The notes under the pieces were generated by a model. The model had not been told where the DNA came from. It ran no database searches and worked only from the letters and a program-made list of their open reading frames with translations. From Glaciimonas sp. PCH181 (lineage in GTDB: Bacteria > Pseudomonadota > Gammaproteobacteria > Burkholderiales > Burkholderiaceae_D), in assembly GCF_003056055.1 (NCBI RefSeq), contig NZ_PYFP01000001.1:1116001-1180000 (forward strand): a DNA stretch of 64,000 nucleotides, written 5' to 3'. Shown piece after piece: positions 1-9,165 of this stretch. A program made the position numbers and the translations under genes. Each line of letters starts with the position of its first letter. Within the stretch, counting starts at the first letter, position 1.

Positions 1-318
1 CGATCAACAGGAACCGTCGTCACCCATGCTTCGTTCGTCGGAGGGGGTTCCCGCAGCCGCTTCTGGGCCGAGTTGATTGCCTCCGCCACGGGTATTACTT
101 TGTTACGCCACAAGGACGGCGATTTTGGCGGCGCTTACGGCGCATCACGACTGGCAAGACTCGCCGTGACGGGAGAAATGCCTGAAAGCGTTTGCACCAT
201 GCCGCCAGTTGCAGAAGAAATCAGTCCAAACGCGACATTACGCGCAATATTACCGGAACGACTCGCCCGTTATCGGCGTTTATATACCGCGCTCAAACCT
301 GAATTTTCAATCGCTTGA
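1..318 (+). CDS. xylB: Xylulokinase, C-terminal part (cut by window start)
   Basis: The frame is open from base 1 to the TGA at 316-318, giving about 105 residues of the C-terminus of an FGGY-family sugar kinase. The ASKHA glycine motif G-G-G-S-R-S followed by F-W lies at bases 40-63, and a second conserved patch, G-D-F-G-G-A-Y-G-A, lies about 30 residues later. Both match the ATP-binding end of xylulokinase, which phosphorylates D-xylulose to xylulose 5-phosphate in the cytoplasm. An internal TTG at 73 is not the true start, because the family signature begins before it. Other FGGY kinases cannot be fully excluded without the N-terminal sugar-binding half. Confidence 0.8.
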   Translation, partial: RSTGTVVTHASFVGGGSRSRFWAELIASATGITLLRHKDGDFGGAYGASRLARLAVTGEMPESVCTMPPVAEEISPNATLRAILPERLARYRRLYTALKPEFSIA

Positions 319-741
319 TTTCTTCACCAACGAATAGGTCCAGAAGCCAGGATGAAGCAGAAACCAATATTTCTGAAAGACAAGAAATAGCTAGAGAAAT
401 ATCTACTCAATGCAAGAAGGAAGTGTGGAAAAATTTGGCTAAAATTTGGCTAAAATTTGGCTAAAATTTGGCTAAAATTTGGCTAAAATTTGGCTAAAAT
501 TTGATGAAATGTTTGACTGAATTTTTGCTGCGGTCCGGAGAATTTTTATGGCGCCAGCCTGATTGACTGTGATGACGCTTCATGCGGGACAAGGATCGAG
601 ATTAATTTTATCTGCATGCAGCAGATTGATCTCTAATAAACGTAACCTGGTTTGGAATGGTGAATCGCAAAGACAAAGCCAAGCCCGAAATCGGTTGGCT
701 GCATCAGAAAAATAACCTGGTATTTATGGGGAAGAAAGAAG
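319..741. other. Intergenic region between xylB and tRNA-Arg
   Basis: This stretch of 423 bases has no credible gene. It contains the 11-bp tandem repeat at 430-503 and a small inverted repeat around 610-626 (ATCTGC/GCAGAT). I saw no terminator with a T-run after xylB and no recognisable RNA. Confidence 0.6.
430..503. repeat. 11-bp tandem repeat AAAATTTGGCT, 6.7 copies
   Basis: Six perfect copies of AAAATTTGGCT run from 430 to 495 and are followed by a partial copy, AAAATTTG, at 496-503. No base differs between copies. Each unit carries an A4T3 tract, and the 11-bp period is close to one helical turn, so the tracts lie on the same face of the helix. Such phasing is known to cause intrinsic bending. 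The perfect identity suggests recent slippage expansion. The repeat is outside any gene. Confidence 0.97.
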
Positions 742-815
<74 letters not shown>

Positions 816-996
816 ATAGACGGACTTTAGCAGTTTCAATCCACAACAACAAACAACCGCAAAAGGGATACTGCTATTCCAAAATAGGCGCATCGTTCCG
901 CATTAAAAATGCACGATTTCACTTACTTTTTTTGCGGTGTATTGCAATTGTATTTTGACGTTGCGTGATCGTTTAAAAAATTACCGAACAACATTT

Positions 997-1017
997 TGAT
1001 ACGATTTTATCGTATCA
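997..1017. repeat. Perfect 9-bp inverted repeat, TGATACGAT-TTT-ATCGTATCA
   Basis: Two perfect 9-bp arms flank a 3-base centre. The element lies just beyond the tRNA-Pro terminator and about 180 bases upstream of tRNA-Arg, with both tRNA genes on the minus strand. It could be an operator-like palindrome or a second weak hairpin. There is no good T-run on either side. The function is unknown. Confidence 0.6.
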
Positions 1018-1037
1018 CTTTTCAAACTTCCAAATGG

Positions 1038-1069
1038 AAAAGCGGGCTGTCCTAAGACAGCCCGCTTTT
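1038..1069 (-). terminator. Rho-independent terminator of tRNA-Pro
   Basis: The minus strand reads AAAAGCGGGCTGT, a six-base loop, then ACAGCCCGCTTTT, a perfect 13-bp stem ending in a T-run. It lies 4 bases past the CCA end of tRNA-Pro, so it is the natural stop for that transcript and possibly for read-through from phoR. Confidence 0.9.
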
Positions 1070-1073
1070 ATAT

Positions 1074-1150
1074 TGGTCGGAGTACAAGGATTCGAACCTT
1101 GGACCCCCTGGTCCCAAACCAGGTGCGCTACCGGGCTGCGCTACACTCCG
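1074..1150 (-). tRNA. tRNA-Pro (anticodon TGG)
   Basis: On the minus strand the acceptor CGGAGTG pairs with TACTCCG, allowing one G-T pair. The anticodon stem CCTGG/CCAGG holds the loop TTTGGGA, giving anticodon TGG. The T-loop TTCGAAT is intact. The 3' ACCA is encoded, unlike in the neighbouring tRNA-Arg. The gene starts 71 bases after the stop of phoR on the same strand, so it could be partly co-transcribed with it. Confidence 0.97.
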
Positions 1151-1221
1151 AAGAACAGAATCATACTCGGCAACATCATTTTGGTCAATACGTTTATGCA
1201 AACTTTTATAAAAACTTGTTA

Positions 1222-2547
1222 TTACTCTTCGGGAAGGATCAATTGCGCGCGTTCAAAAATAGCGCTGAAACAACTCCCCTTCCCCGGCTCGGAAGTAATC
1301 GCCAAATGACCACGATGTCGCAGCAAAACATGCTTAACAATTGCAAGGCCAAGACCGGTTCCCTGCGTCACTCGGGAACGCGTTTTATCGACGCGATAGA
1401 AGCGTTCAGTCAAGCGGCTTAAATGCTCGACAGCAATCCCAATTCCGTCATCCACCACGGTAAGCGCCGCGCCATCGCCAAGCAATTTCCAACTAATCCG
1501 AATCGCTCCGCCATCGGGTGTATAGCGCACAGCATTCGTCAATAAATTAGTAAACGCACTCTCCAATTCATCACGATTACCTTTGAGATCAATCTCTTGC
1601 GCATCCAGCGTAATCAAATGTTTTCCGTCAGATAATGCCTGAGCTTGTTGCAGAATATGATCGAGCATCGGCACAATTTTTACCGTCTCGGTTGAGGGTT
1701 GCTGGACCAACGATTCCAGTCTGGTCAACGTCAACATATCCGCCACAAGACGCTGCATGCGATGGCCTTGCTCAACCATTAAATTGAGTTGGCGCTGGCG
1801 CGTCTTCTGATCCATTTCACTCGACAAGGCATGCTCTAAAAACCCGTTGATGACAGTTAATGGCGTGCGCAATTCATGCGAGGCATTCGCAATAAAATCA
1901 CGTCGCAAAGTATCGAGTTTTTCAGTTTGCGTCAGGTCATGCGTGACCAATATTTGGCGACGATCGTCGAAAGATATTAATTGTAATTGGATTTTTCGCC
2001 GATGATGAACGAACGGCAAAGGCTGCTCGAAACGGCCCGACAACATATAGTCAACGAACTCTGGCGCACGGATTAAATTGGTCAGAAGACGACCTTCATC
2101 GCGCGTACGATCAAGCCCTAAATGTCGTTCCGCCGCAGGATTGCACCACTCCAGATGCATGACGCTATCGACAATCACGACACCGTCCGGAAGCAAGCTC
2201 ATAGCTTGTCGAAACCGCGCCAGCCACTCCGCCATGTCGACGCGAGAACGCTCATCTTCGCGTCGAATATCTTCCAGCCGCGTTGCTGCGTGTGCCCACA
2301 ATCCCCAGGTTTTGGGACGCGGCGTACCGGCCGCTCGATCCAACCATTGCTCGATGCGATATAGCGACCACATCTGCAAAAATAATAGAACTACCAGCGA
2401 CAGTACAAAACAAATCAAACCAATGACATAGCCGAAAGACGCGCCGAGAGCCAGCACGACCAGGCACAATAAAGCGAACCACAAAAACGCCGGCACCCAA
2501 AAAGTACTGCCTTTACGACTCGCCCGCTGGTAAGGGTTCAAAGGCAT
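1222..2547 (-). CDS. PhoR-type sensor histidine kinase, first paralogue
   Basis: This is a membrane histidine kinase of 441 residues. Two adjacent hydrophobic segments near the N-terminus (about residues 15-60) have almost no periplasmic loop. A PAS domain follows, then HisKA with the phospho-accepting His at about 224 in A-S-H-E-L-R-T-P, and a HATPase domain with N, G1 and G2 boxes. This is the PhoR layout, in which the signal is sensed through a transport complex rather than a periplasmic domain. The ATG at 2547 begins one base after the stop of the response-regulator gene, which suggests translational coupling; an in-frame start at 2589 would overlap that gene. The partner is the adjacent PhoB-like protein. 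It is a diverged paralogue of the kinase at 17872-19185, so its signal may not be phosphate. Confidence 0.88.
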   Translation of the reverse strand: MPLNPYQRASRKGSTFWVPAFLWFALLCLVVLALGASFGYVIGLICFVLSLVVLLFLQMWSLYRIEQWLDRAAGTPRPKTWGLWAHAATRLEDIRREDERSRVDMAEWLARFRQAMSLLPDGVVIVDSVMHLEWCNPAAERHLGLDRTRDEGRLLTNLIRAPEFVDYMLSGRFEQPLPFVHHRRKIQLQLISFDDRRQILVTHDLTQTEKLDTLRRDFIANASHELRTPLTVINGFLEHALSSEMDQKTRQRQLNLMVEQGHRMQRLVADMLTLTRLESLVQQPSTETVKIVPMLDHILQQAQALSDGKHLITLDAQEIDLKGNRDELESAFTNLLTNAVRYTPDGGAIRISWKLLGDGAALTVVDDGIGIAVEHLSRLTERFYRVDKTRSRVTQGTGLGLAIVKHVLLRHRGHLAITSEPGKGSCFSAIFERAQLILPEE

Positions 2548-2548
2548 T

Positions 2549-3247
2549 TCATGGAACCAACTCAGACGTAATTTTGTAGCCAACGCCACGAATCGTCTTC
2601 ACGTAATCTGCTGCTGGTCCTAATGATTTCCGTAATCGCATGATATGGACATCAACGGTACGCTCTTCAATAAAAGTATGATCGCCCCATACCTTGTCGA
2701 GTAATTGTGCGCGTGAAAATATACGCTCTGGATGCGCAATCAGAAAGCGCAACAATTTGAATTCTGCCTGATCCAACTCTATGGTTCGGTCCTCGACCGA
2801 GACTTGATAACGATCTGTATCAATGCTGATCGCGCCATACTTTAACGCACTGTGACCAAGCTCTGGCACTTTGCGCCGTAACAAAGCCTGAATCCGCGCG
2901 ACCAATTCTTTCGGTGAAAAAGGCTTCGTAACGTAATCATCCGCCCCATCATTCAAGCCGCGCACTTTGTCTTCGTCCATTCCCTTCGCGGTGAGCATGA
3001 TGACAGGTAATGCGGCAGTCCGGGCCTGCCCGCGCCATTCTTGCAGCAACAGTAAACCAGAAGTATCTGGCAGCATCCAGTCGAGCAAGACAAGTTGCGG
3101 CAACATCGCTGCAATCGTCTCTCTCGCCTCGCTCGCGCTATACGCAATTTCACAAGAAAACCCTGCGTCGTCAAGTGTGAAGCGCAATAGCTCAGCGATA
3201 CCGGGTTCGTCTTCGACGATGAGAATATTGGTGTGATGTTTTGACAT
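2549..3247 (-). CDS. PhoB-type response regulator, first paralogue
   Basis: This 232-residue OmpR/PhoB-family regulator has a receiver domain at about 5-122 and a winged-helix DNA-binding domain at about 130-230. The receiver is intact: acidic pair E12/D13, phospho-acceptor Asp56 in L-L-D-W-M-L-P, Thr86 and Lys108 in T-K-P-F. It is followed directly by its kinase gene and preceded by glmM (69 bases). Sequence similarity to the PhoB at 19376-20065 is clear but far from identity, so this is an old paralogue. No PHO box was seen in the 69 bases upstream. It probably shares a transcript with glmM. The target genes are unknown. Confidence 0.88.
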   Translation of the reverse strand: MSKHHTNILIVEDEPGIAELLRFTLDDAGFSCEIAYSASEARETIAAMLPQLVLLDWMLPDTSGLLLLQEWRGQARTAALPVIMLTAKGMDEDKVRGLNDGADDYVTKPFSPKELVARIQALLRRKVPELGHSALKYGAISIDTDRYQVSVEDRTIELDQAEFKLLRFLIAHPERIFSRAQLLDKVWGDHTFIEERTVDVHIMRLRKSLGPAADYVKTIRGVGYKITSELVP

Positions 3248-3316
3248 CTATAGCGTAAAAAATCGATAAGAATAATCGGAGCAAAAAAATACTATTTAAA
3301 TAAAACTAAAAAATAC

Positions 3317-4654
3317 TCAAACAGAAATTGTATCGGCGATACGACGCGCCATCGCTAGCGCCAGATCAGCTGTCTTAGCCTCTACCATAACGCGTATCAG
3401 CGGTTCAGTTCCCGACGCCCGAATTAACACGCGCCCGTTTTCACCCAACTCCGCTTCCACCGCCGCTTTTTCAGCGACGACAGGCGACTGTTTTTGCCAG
3501 TCAAAACCTGCCGCCACTCGCAAGTTAATTAAGGTCTGCGGATACATACTAATGTCAGCAGTGATTTCAACTAACGATTGGCCGCTGCGGCTTAATGCAG
3601 ATAAGACTTGCAGTGCCGATACGATACCGTCGCCGGTGGTGTGTTTGTCGAGGCAGAGCAAATGACCGGAACCTTCGCCGCCGAGTATCCAGCCGCGCTC
3701 TTTAAGCTGTTCCAGCACATAACGATCACCCACCTTGGCGCGGGCAAACTCCAGGCCCATTTGCTTGAACATCACTTCTAACGCCATGTTCGTCATCAAG
3801 GTGCCGACAACGCCTTTAACGACGCCTGTTTTGAGTCGATCCTTCACAATCACATACAACAACTCATCGCCGCTGTAGATGCGCCCGGAAGCATCGACCA
3901 TGATCAATCGATCGGCATCACCATCCAGCGCGATACCCACGTCCGCGCCATGTTCGATTACCGCAAGTGCGAGCGCTTCCGGCGCAGTCGCACCAAAACC
4001 AGCATTAATATTGAAGCCGTTTGGCTGATTACCGATCGCAATGACCTCAGCGCCCAACTCATGAAAAACGTGCGAGGCGATATGATAAGCGGCACCATGC
4101 GCGGTATCGACCACAATGGTCATGCCACGTAAATCGAGGTCAGTGGGGAAGGTACTTTTGCAAAATTCGATATACCGACCTGGCGCATCATCCAGGCGTT
4201 TTGCCTTACCTAATTTATCCGACGTCACGCAATCCATCGGCTGCTCTAAAGCTGCTTCGATTGCAGCTTCGACGCTGTCATCTAACTTGTTGCCATGTGC
4301 CGAAAAAAACTTAATCCCGTTGTCATCAAACGGATTATGAGAAGCGGAAATAACCACACCGGCCGACAATCGCAAGGCACGCGTCAAATACGCGACGGCA
4401 GGTGTTGGCATCGGCCCAGCCAGCATGACATCGACGCCAGCGGCCGCAAATCCAGCCTCCAGCGCGGCTTCCAGCATATATCCGGATACGCGGGTATCCT
4501 TGCCGATCAGTACTGTCGGCTTAACGGCTGAGGACTCGGACTGCGCCAGAACTTTACCAGCCGCATAACCGAGTCGCATGACAAAATCCGGCGTGATAGG
4601 AGATACACCTACACGGCCACGGATACCATCAGTGCCAAAATATTTTCGTGTCAT
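3317..4654 (-). CDS. glmM: Phosphoglucosamine mutase
   Basis: GlmM interconverts glucosamine 6-phosphate and glucosamine 1-phosphate, feeding UDP-GlcNAc synthesis for peptidoglycan and LPS. The protein is 445 residues, the usual length. It starts with [10 protein letters not shown], has the active-site serine at about 105 in S-A-S-H-N-P, the metal-binding loop D-G-D-A-D-R in the middle, and the C-terminal phosphate-binding R-A-S-G-T-E-P. A GGGAG Shine-Dalgarno lies about 10 bases before the ATG. It follows folP on the same strand after a 205-base gap, in the conserved ftsH-folP-glmM order. Confidence 0.97.
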   Translation of the reverse strand: MTRKYFGTDGIRGRVGVSPITPDFVMRLGYAAGKVLAQSESSAVKPTVLIGKDTRVSGYMLEAALEAGFAAAGVDVMLAGPMPTPAVAYLTRALRLSAGVVISASHNPFDDNGIKFFSAHGNKLDDSVEAAIEAALEQPMDCVTSDKLGKAKRLDDAPGRYIEFCKSTFPTDLDLRGMTIVVDTAHGAAYHIASHVFHELGAEVIAIGNQPNGFNINAGFGATAPEALALAVIEHGADVGIALDGDADRLIMVDASGRIYSGDELLYVIVKDRLKTGVVKGVVGTLMTNMALEVMFKQMGLEFARAKVGDRYVLEQLKERGWILGGEGSGHLLCLDKHTTGDGIVSALQVLSALSRSGQSLVEITADISMYPQTLINLRVAAGFDWQKQSPVVAEKAAVEAELGENGRVLIRASGTEPLIRVMVEAKTADLALAMARRIADTISV

Positions 4655-4859
4655 TTATTTATTACTCCCATTTTTTTTCAAATGATTGTTATTTTTTCGC
4701 CAAAACCGCTATTTTAGAGGCTATCTGAACTTTACTCTGCACAATCGTTACGATTAAAAACGTAAACCAGCCTAACGATCTATCAACCTAGCACTTACTT
4801 ACGATAATCAGATACAAAATGCATATGCAGTAATACGAAAGAATCTTTATAAGAATTAT

Positions 4860-5717
4860 TTAACTTACGGCACTTCCGGCACTTCCGGCACGCCAGATTG
4901 CAAGCGCATCGATCGTTTCTACAACGTCGTGCACACGCACCACCTTAGCGCCCTGCGCAACCGCAAACAGTGCAGCCGCTAAACTACCTGCTAATCGCTG
5001 CTCGACTGGTTTTCCAGTCAGATCACCGATCATAGTTTTACGCGACATACCGGCCAATAACGGCAGATCCATCAATTGCTGCAATTTTCCGATATTTTTT
5101 AACAATGCCACATTATGTTCAACCGTTTTACCAAAGCCAAAACCGGGATCGATCATCATGCGCGATCGATCGATTCCTACTGCCTCCATAGCCGCGACAC
5201 GACTATGCAAAAATGTACTCACCTGATTTAGCACATCCTCATATTCCGGCTGCTGCTGCATCGTTTCAGGCTGCCCCTGCATATGCATCACGCATAAGCC
5301 GCAATCGCTATCTTTAACGGCATCCAGCGCGCCTTCCGCCCGAAAGCCATTAATATCATTGATTAAATCAGCACCGGCAGCTAATGCCTCGCGCATTACT
5401 ATTGGCTTATAAGTGTCAATCGAAAGTGGCTTACCGCAATCGCGTAACGCATAAATAACCGGCATTACCCGATCTAACTCTTCCGACAGCGATAAAGGAG
5501 GACTACCGGGCCGACTTGATTCACCACCGATATCAATAATATCAACACCATCTGCAATCATCTGCTCAGCATGTGACAACGCAAACTCAAGAGAATAAAA
5601 CTGACCGCCATCAGAGAATGAATCCGGCGTGACATTAAGTATCCCCATCACCAAAGGGCGCGCATTTGGCGTATTTACCGGCAAGCGGTAACGACCGCAT
5701 TGAAAATATGGTTGCAT
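4860..5717 (-). CDS. folP: Dihydropteroate synthase
   Basis: This enzyme condenses dihydropterin pyrophosphate with p-aminobenzoate in folate synthesis and is the sulfonamide target. The 285-residue TIM-barrel protein shows the pterin-site signature G-I-L-N-V-T-P-D-S-F-S-D-G-G at about 25-38 and I-D-I-G-G-E-S-S-R-P-G around 60. A late G-F-G-F-G-K motif and the final R-V-H-D-V are also present. A 9-bp direct repeat (GGCACTTCC) at the 3' end encodes an A-G-S-A-G-S tail after the conserved domain, a small slippage-type extension. A hairpin with a T-run lies between ftsH and folP, so folP may be partly uncoupled from ftsH. Confidence 0.97.
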   Translation of the reverse strand: MQPYFQCGRYRLPVNTPNARPLVMGILNVTPDSFSDGGQFYSLEFALSHAEQMIADGVDIIDIGGESSRPGSPPLSLSEELDRVMPVIYALRDCGKPLSIDTYKPIVMREALAAGADLINDINGFRAEGALDAVKDSDCGLCVMHMQGQPETMQQQPEYEDVLNQVSTFLHSRVAAMEAVGIDRSRMMIDPGFGFGKTVEHNVALLKNIGKLQQLMDLPLLAGMSRKTMIGDLTGKPVEQRLAGSLAAALFAVAQGAKVVRVHDVVETIDALAIWRAGSAGSAVS

Positions 5718-5734
5718 CTTTTATTCGCATAAAG

Positions 5735-5763
5735 AAAAAGGGCGAGGATTAATCCTCACCCTT
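5735..5763 (-). terminator. Hairpin with T-run between ftsH and folP
   Basis: The minus strand reads AAGGG-T-GAGGAT, then ATCCTC-G-CCCTT, followed by TTTTTC. The stem is about 11 bp with one mismatch and lies 60 bases after the ftsH stop. It looks like a partial terminator or attenuator that would lower read-through into folP-glmM. Confidence 0.7.
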
Positions 5764-5823
5764 ACTTAAATCACATCGAAGATACTCGACTCACTATAAC
5801 GTCACCACTGGACTATCAGCCGC

Positions 5824-7710
5824 TCAGGCTGGCGCAGTCGCGGTAGGAGAAATGCCACCGGACGAACTATCAGTCGGCGTTTTCTTGACCGGAATACCAT
5901 ACTTTGGCAGACGCGGCTCAAGGCCTTCCATAATGTCGTTAATCTGGTCTGCATCGATGGTTTCCCAATCCAGCAGCGCCTTGGTCATCGCTTCGACCTT
6001 TTCGCGATTCTCTTCCAGCAAACGACGTGACAACGCGTATTGCTGATCCAAAATGCTGCGAATTTCAGCGTCAACTTTTTGCTGAGTCGCTTCTGAAACA
6101 GTCTTGGAAGCCATGCGACCAAAATATGCATCTTGCTCCGTATCTTCGTACACCATCGTGCCCAGCGTTTCAGACATACCGTAACGCGTCACCATTGCAC
6201 GGGCCAACTTTGTAGCGCGTTCAAAGTCATTGGATGCGCCGGTCGACATTTGGTGCATGAAGATCTCTTCAGAAATACGTCCACCAAACAGAATGGCGAT
6301 CTCTTCAAGCATTTTGTCTTTATACATATTGACACGATCATGCTCAGGCAACTGCCAAGTCAAGCCCAACGCAAAGCCGCGTGGCATGATGGTAACTTTA
6401 TGCACAGGATCAGCTTTTGGCAACAATTTAGCAACCACAGCATGACCGGACTCATGATAAGCAGTATTGCGGCGTTCTTCTTCGCGCATAACCGCTGATT
6501 TACGCTCAGGACCCATCACAATCTTGTCCTTGGCATCCTCAAAATCCTGCATCTCTACCAAACGCTTCGTACGACGCGCTGCAAATAAGGCAGCTTCGTT
6601 GACAAGGTTAGCCAAATCCGCACCTGAAAAGCCCGGCGTACCACGTGCCAGAATATCTGCTTTCACGTCGGTCGAAATAGGTACTTTACGCATATGGACA
6701 TTGAGAATCTGTTCGCGACCACGAATATCTGGCAAGCCGACCACAACCTGACGGTCGAAACGACCCGGACGCAACAGCGCTTTATCCAGTACATCGGCAC
6801 GGTTCGTTGCAGCAATCACGATAACGCCGGAGTTAACCTCAAAGCCGTCCATCTCAACCAGCATTTGATTCAATGTTTGCTCACGCTCATCATTACCGCC
6901 GCCCATTCCTGCGCCGCGATGACGACCAACCGCATCTATTTCATCAATGAAAATAATACAAGGTGAGTGTTTTTTGGCGTTTTCGAACATATCGCGGACG
7001 CGCGATGCGCCGACACCGACAAACATTTCGACAAAGTCTGAACCGGAGATAGTAAAGAATGGCACCTTTGCTTCACCAGCGATCGCACGCGCCAACAATG
7101 TTTTACCAGTACCTGGAGGACCAACCATCAGAACGCCATGCGGGATCCGGCCACCCAATTTTTGGAACTTAGTAGGATCGCGCAAAAAATCAACAATTTC
7201 GGACACTTCATCTTTTGCTTCATCGCAACCAGCGACGTCAGCAAAGGTAACCGTATTTGTCGTTTCGTCCAGCATCCGTGCTTTTGACTTACCGAACGAG
7301 AATGCCCCACCCTTGCCGCCGCCCTGCATCTGGCGCATGAAGAATATCCAGACACCGAGCAACAAAATCATCGGAAACCAGGAAATAAATACTTGCGACA
7401 GGAACGATGGCTCTTCTGGCTGTTTTACATCAAATTTGACACCATTATTCAACAAATCACCGACTAAGCCGCGATCTAGGAATGTGGCCGTTGTCTTAAC
7501 TTTTTTACCGTCGGACGTATTCGCAATAATACTGCGATCTTCAATCACAGCATCGGTCACGTGCCCGGCTTTAACCTCATTGATGAAGTCCGAATACGCG
7601 ATCGGCGTCGCACCGTTTGCCAGTCCCTTGGTATCGAACTGTTTAAATACGGTAAAAAGCACCAAGGCAATGACCACCCAGATAGCAGCTTTTGAAAACA
7701 TGTTATTCAC
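5824..7710 (-). CDS. ftsH: ATP-dependent zinc metalloprotease FtsH
   Basis: FtsH is a membrane-anchored AAA+ protease that degrades misfolded membrane proteins and regulators such as sigma32 and LpxC. The 628-residue protein has an N-terminal membrane helix (about 7-22), a periplasmic domain, a second helix (about 106-125), Walker A G-P-P-G-T-G-K-T at 197-204, Walker B F-I-D-E-I-D near 254-259, the SRH R-P-G-R-F-D-R at 314-320 and the zinc motif H-E-S-G-H at 419-423. The start is a GTG at 7710 with AAGGAG five bases upstream; the next ATG would be too far from that site. It follows rlmE, as in many proteobacteria. Confidence 0.98.
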   Translation of the reverse strand: MNNMFSKAAIWVVIALVLFTVFKQFDTKGLANGATPIAYSDFINEVKAGHVTDAVIEDRSIIANTSDGKKVKTTATFLDRGLVGDLLNNGVKFDVKQPEEPSFLSQVFISWFPMILLLGVWIFFMRQMQGGGKGGAFSFGKSKARMLDETTNTVTFADVAGCDEAKDEVSEIVDFLRDPTKFQKLGGRIPHGVLMVGPPGTGKTLLARAIAGEAKVPFFTISGSDFVEMFVGVGASRVRDMFENAKKHSPCIIFIDEIDAVGRHRGAGMGGGNDEREQTLNQMLVEMDGFEVNSGVIVIAATNRADVLDKALLRPGRFDRQVVVGLPDIRGREQILNVHMRKVPISTDVKADILARGTPGFSGADLANLVNEAALFAARRTKRLVEMQDFEDAKDKIVMGPERKSAVMREEERRNTAYHESGHAVVAKLLPKADPVHKVTIMPRGFALGLTWQLPEHDRVNMYKDKMLEEIAILFGGRISEEIFMHQMSTGASNDFERATKLARAMVTRYGMSETLGTMVYEDTEQDAYFGRMASKTVSEATQQKVDAEIRSILDQQYALSRRLLEENREKVEAMTKALLDWETIDADQINDIMEGLEPRLPKYGIPVKKTPTDSSSGGISPTATAPA

Positions 7711-7896
7711 TTGAACTCCTTGAGCGACGTTGCGCCGATATACGTGGTGCTTCGGTGTGGCTTCGCACTATATTTAATGCTTTCGGGTTGAATTTCTGAT
7801 TTTACTCGGAATCACCAGTCGTTACTAGGCTCGATATGTGGACGTGCCCCTGAAAAATCAAGGATAAATCCCCAAAAAATTGATCAAACTTCAAAA

Positions 7897-8541
7897 TTAA
7901 GATGAATTCTTTAAATTTCGGCCTAATAAAAAAATCTCCGAAGATTTATCACGGCTAGCTTTCGGCTTTCTGGAGACGACAGTTTCAAATGCCAAGCGGA
8001 ATTCGCCTAATATTTCGTTATATCCTCTGCCGTTGAAGCATTTCGCTAGCAACACACCGGATGGTTTCATATGATTCTGGGCGAATTCAATTGCTAAATC
8101 AATAATTTCTTCCATCCGCGCCGCATCGGCAATCGCGATACCTGACAGATTGGGGGCCATGTCCGACAATACCAGATCAACTTTTCGTCCGGCTAAAAGA
8201 CGCTCAAGTTGCAACAAGCTATCCTGCTCACGAAAATCACCTTGAATAAAATGGACATCCGCAATCGGCTCCATCTCCAGTATATCCAATCCGATAATCA
8301 GGCCATGAATACCGCCACCTTCTTGCCCGGCGAGTTTATTACGTACGTATTGAGACCAACTTCCGGGAGTAGATCCGAGGTCAACAATAATCTGCCCTGG
8401 CTTAATCAGCTTATCAACTTCGTCGATTTCCTTTAGTTTATATGCAGCCCGGGCGCGATAGCCTTCTTTCTGTGCCAGCTTCACATAGGGATCATTAATG
8501 TGATCGTGCAGCCAGTTTTTGTTTAATTTCTTCTTTGCCAT
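7897..8541 (-). CDS. rlmE: 23S rRNA 2'-O-methyltransferase RlmE (RrmJ/FtsJ)
   Basis: RlmE methylates the 2'-O of U2552 in 23S rRNA, using SAM. The protein is 214 residues. It has the SAM-binding loop [10 protein letters not shown] around 54-63 and the family K-D-K-E tetrad at Lys35, Asp127, Lys167 and Glu202. It is transcribed divergently from yhbY with only 36 bases between the start codons, so the two promoters must overlap. ftsH follows on the same strand after 186 bases. Confidence 0.97.
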   Translation of the reverse strand: MAKKKLNKNWLHDHINDPYVKLAQKEGYRARAAYKLKEIDEVDKLIKPGQIIVDLGSTPGSWSQYVRNKLAGQEGGGIHGLIIGLDILEMEPIADVHFIQGDFREQDSLLQLERLLAGRKVDLVLSDMAPNLSGIAIADAARMEEIIDLAIEFAQNHMKPSGVLLAKCFNGRGYNEILGEFRLAFETVVSRKPKASRDKSSEIFLLGRNLKNSS

Positions 8542-8577
8542 TCGCGTAGAATACCGTTTTTAAGGAATTTTTTATTT

Positions 8578-9048
8578 ATGTTGAAACTCACACCCGCCGA
8601 GCGCAGCGAACTCCGCGCCGAAGCCCACGCACTAAGTCCAGTCGTACTGATCAGTGAAGAAGGCCTAAAACCATCACTGCTAAAGGAAATTGATAACAGC
8701 CTGAGTTCTCATGGGCTAATCAAAGTGCGCGTATTTGGCGACGACCGCGAAGCACGAATTGCAATCTACGAAACCATTTGCGACAAACTCGGTGCCGCGC
8801 CGGTACAACACATCGGCAAACTCCTGATACTGTATCGTCCACAAAAAGATGCAGTTAAGGCACGTACTGAAACACGTGGAAAAGGTATGCGCGAAGTAAC
8901 TATCGTTAAGCCAAGCCCAAGTGGTACAAAACGACCATCAGTTACTAAGGTAATGGTAAAAGGCAATGAACGCGTAACAGCAGGTGGCAACATCAAGCGT
9001 ACAAAACCGCGTCAGAAGAGCCGCAAGAAATCTGCTCTGGGCCAATAA
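8578..9048 (+). CDS. yhbY: YhbY-type RNA-binding protein with basic C-terminal tail
   Basis: Residues 1 to about 95 form a CRM domain, as in E. coli YhbY, a small protein linked to assembly of the 50S ribosomal subunit. The G-x-x-G-type loop appears as H-I-G-K near residue 81. The protein is 156 residues, about 60 longer than the E. coli form. The extension is rich in Lys and Arg and ends in R-Q-K-S-R-K-K-S, which fits added RNA contact. It is divergent from rlmE, which also modifies the large subunit. Confidence 0.92.
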   Translation: MLKLTPAERSELRAEAHALSPVVLISEEGLKPSLLKEIDNSLSSHGLIKVRVFGDDREARIAIYETICDKLGAAPVQHIGKLLILYRPQKDAVKARTETRGKGMREVTIVKPSPSGTKRPSVTKVMVKGNERVTAGGNIKRTKPRQKSRKKSALGQ

Positions 9049-9165
9049 TTCGGCTTTAAGCAGATGTGCTTATAACATCCGGGGAGCAGGCGCATTCTAC
9101 CTGAAGTGGCGAGTTTACAGGCCGTTCAAGGTTAATTCCCCTGCACCCGCACGCGTTGTATGACG

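Noticed and set aside
430..503. Repeat array resembling a CRISPR
   Set aside because: The unit is only 11 bp with no unique spacers between copies, and no cas genes are nearby. It is a simple tandem repeat.
6947..7714. 255-codon open frame opposite ftsH
   Set aside because: It lies entirely antisense to the well-conserved ftsH and has no protein motif. It is a shadow frame.
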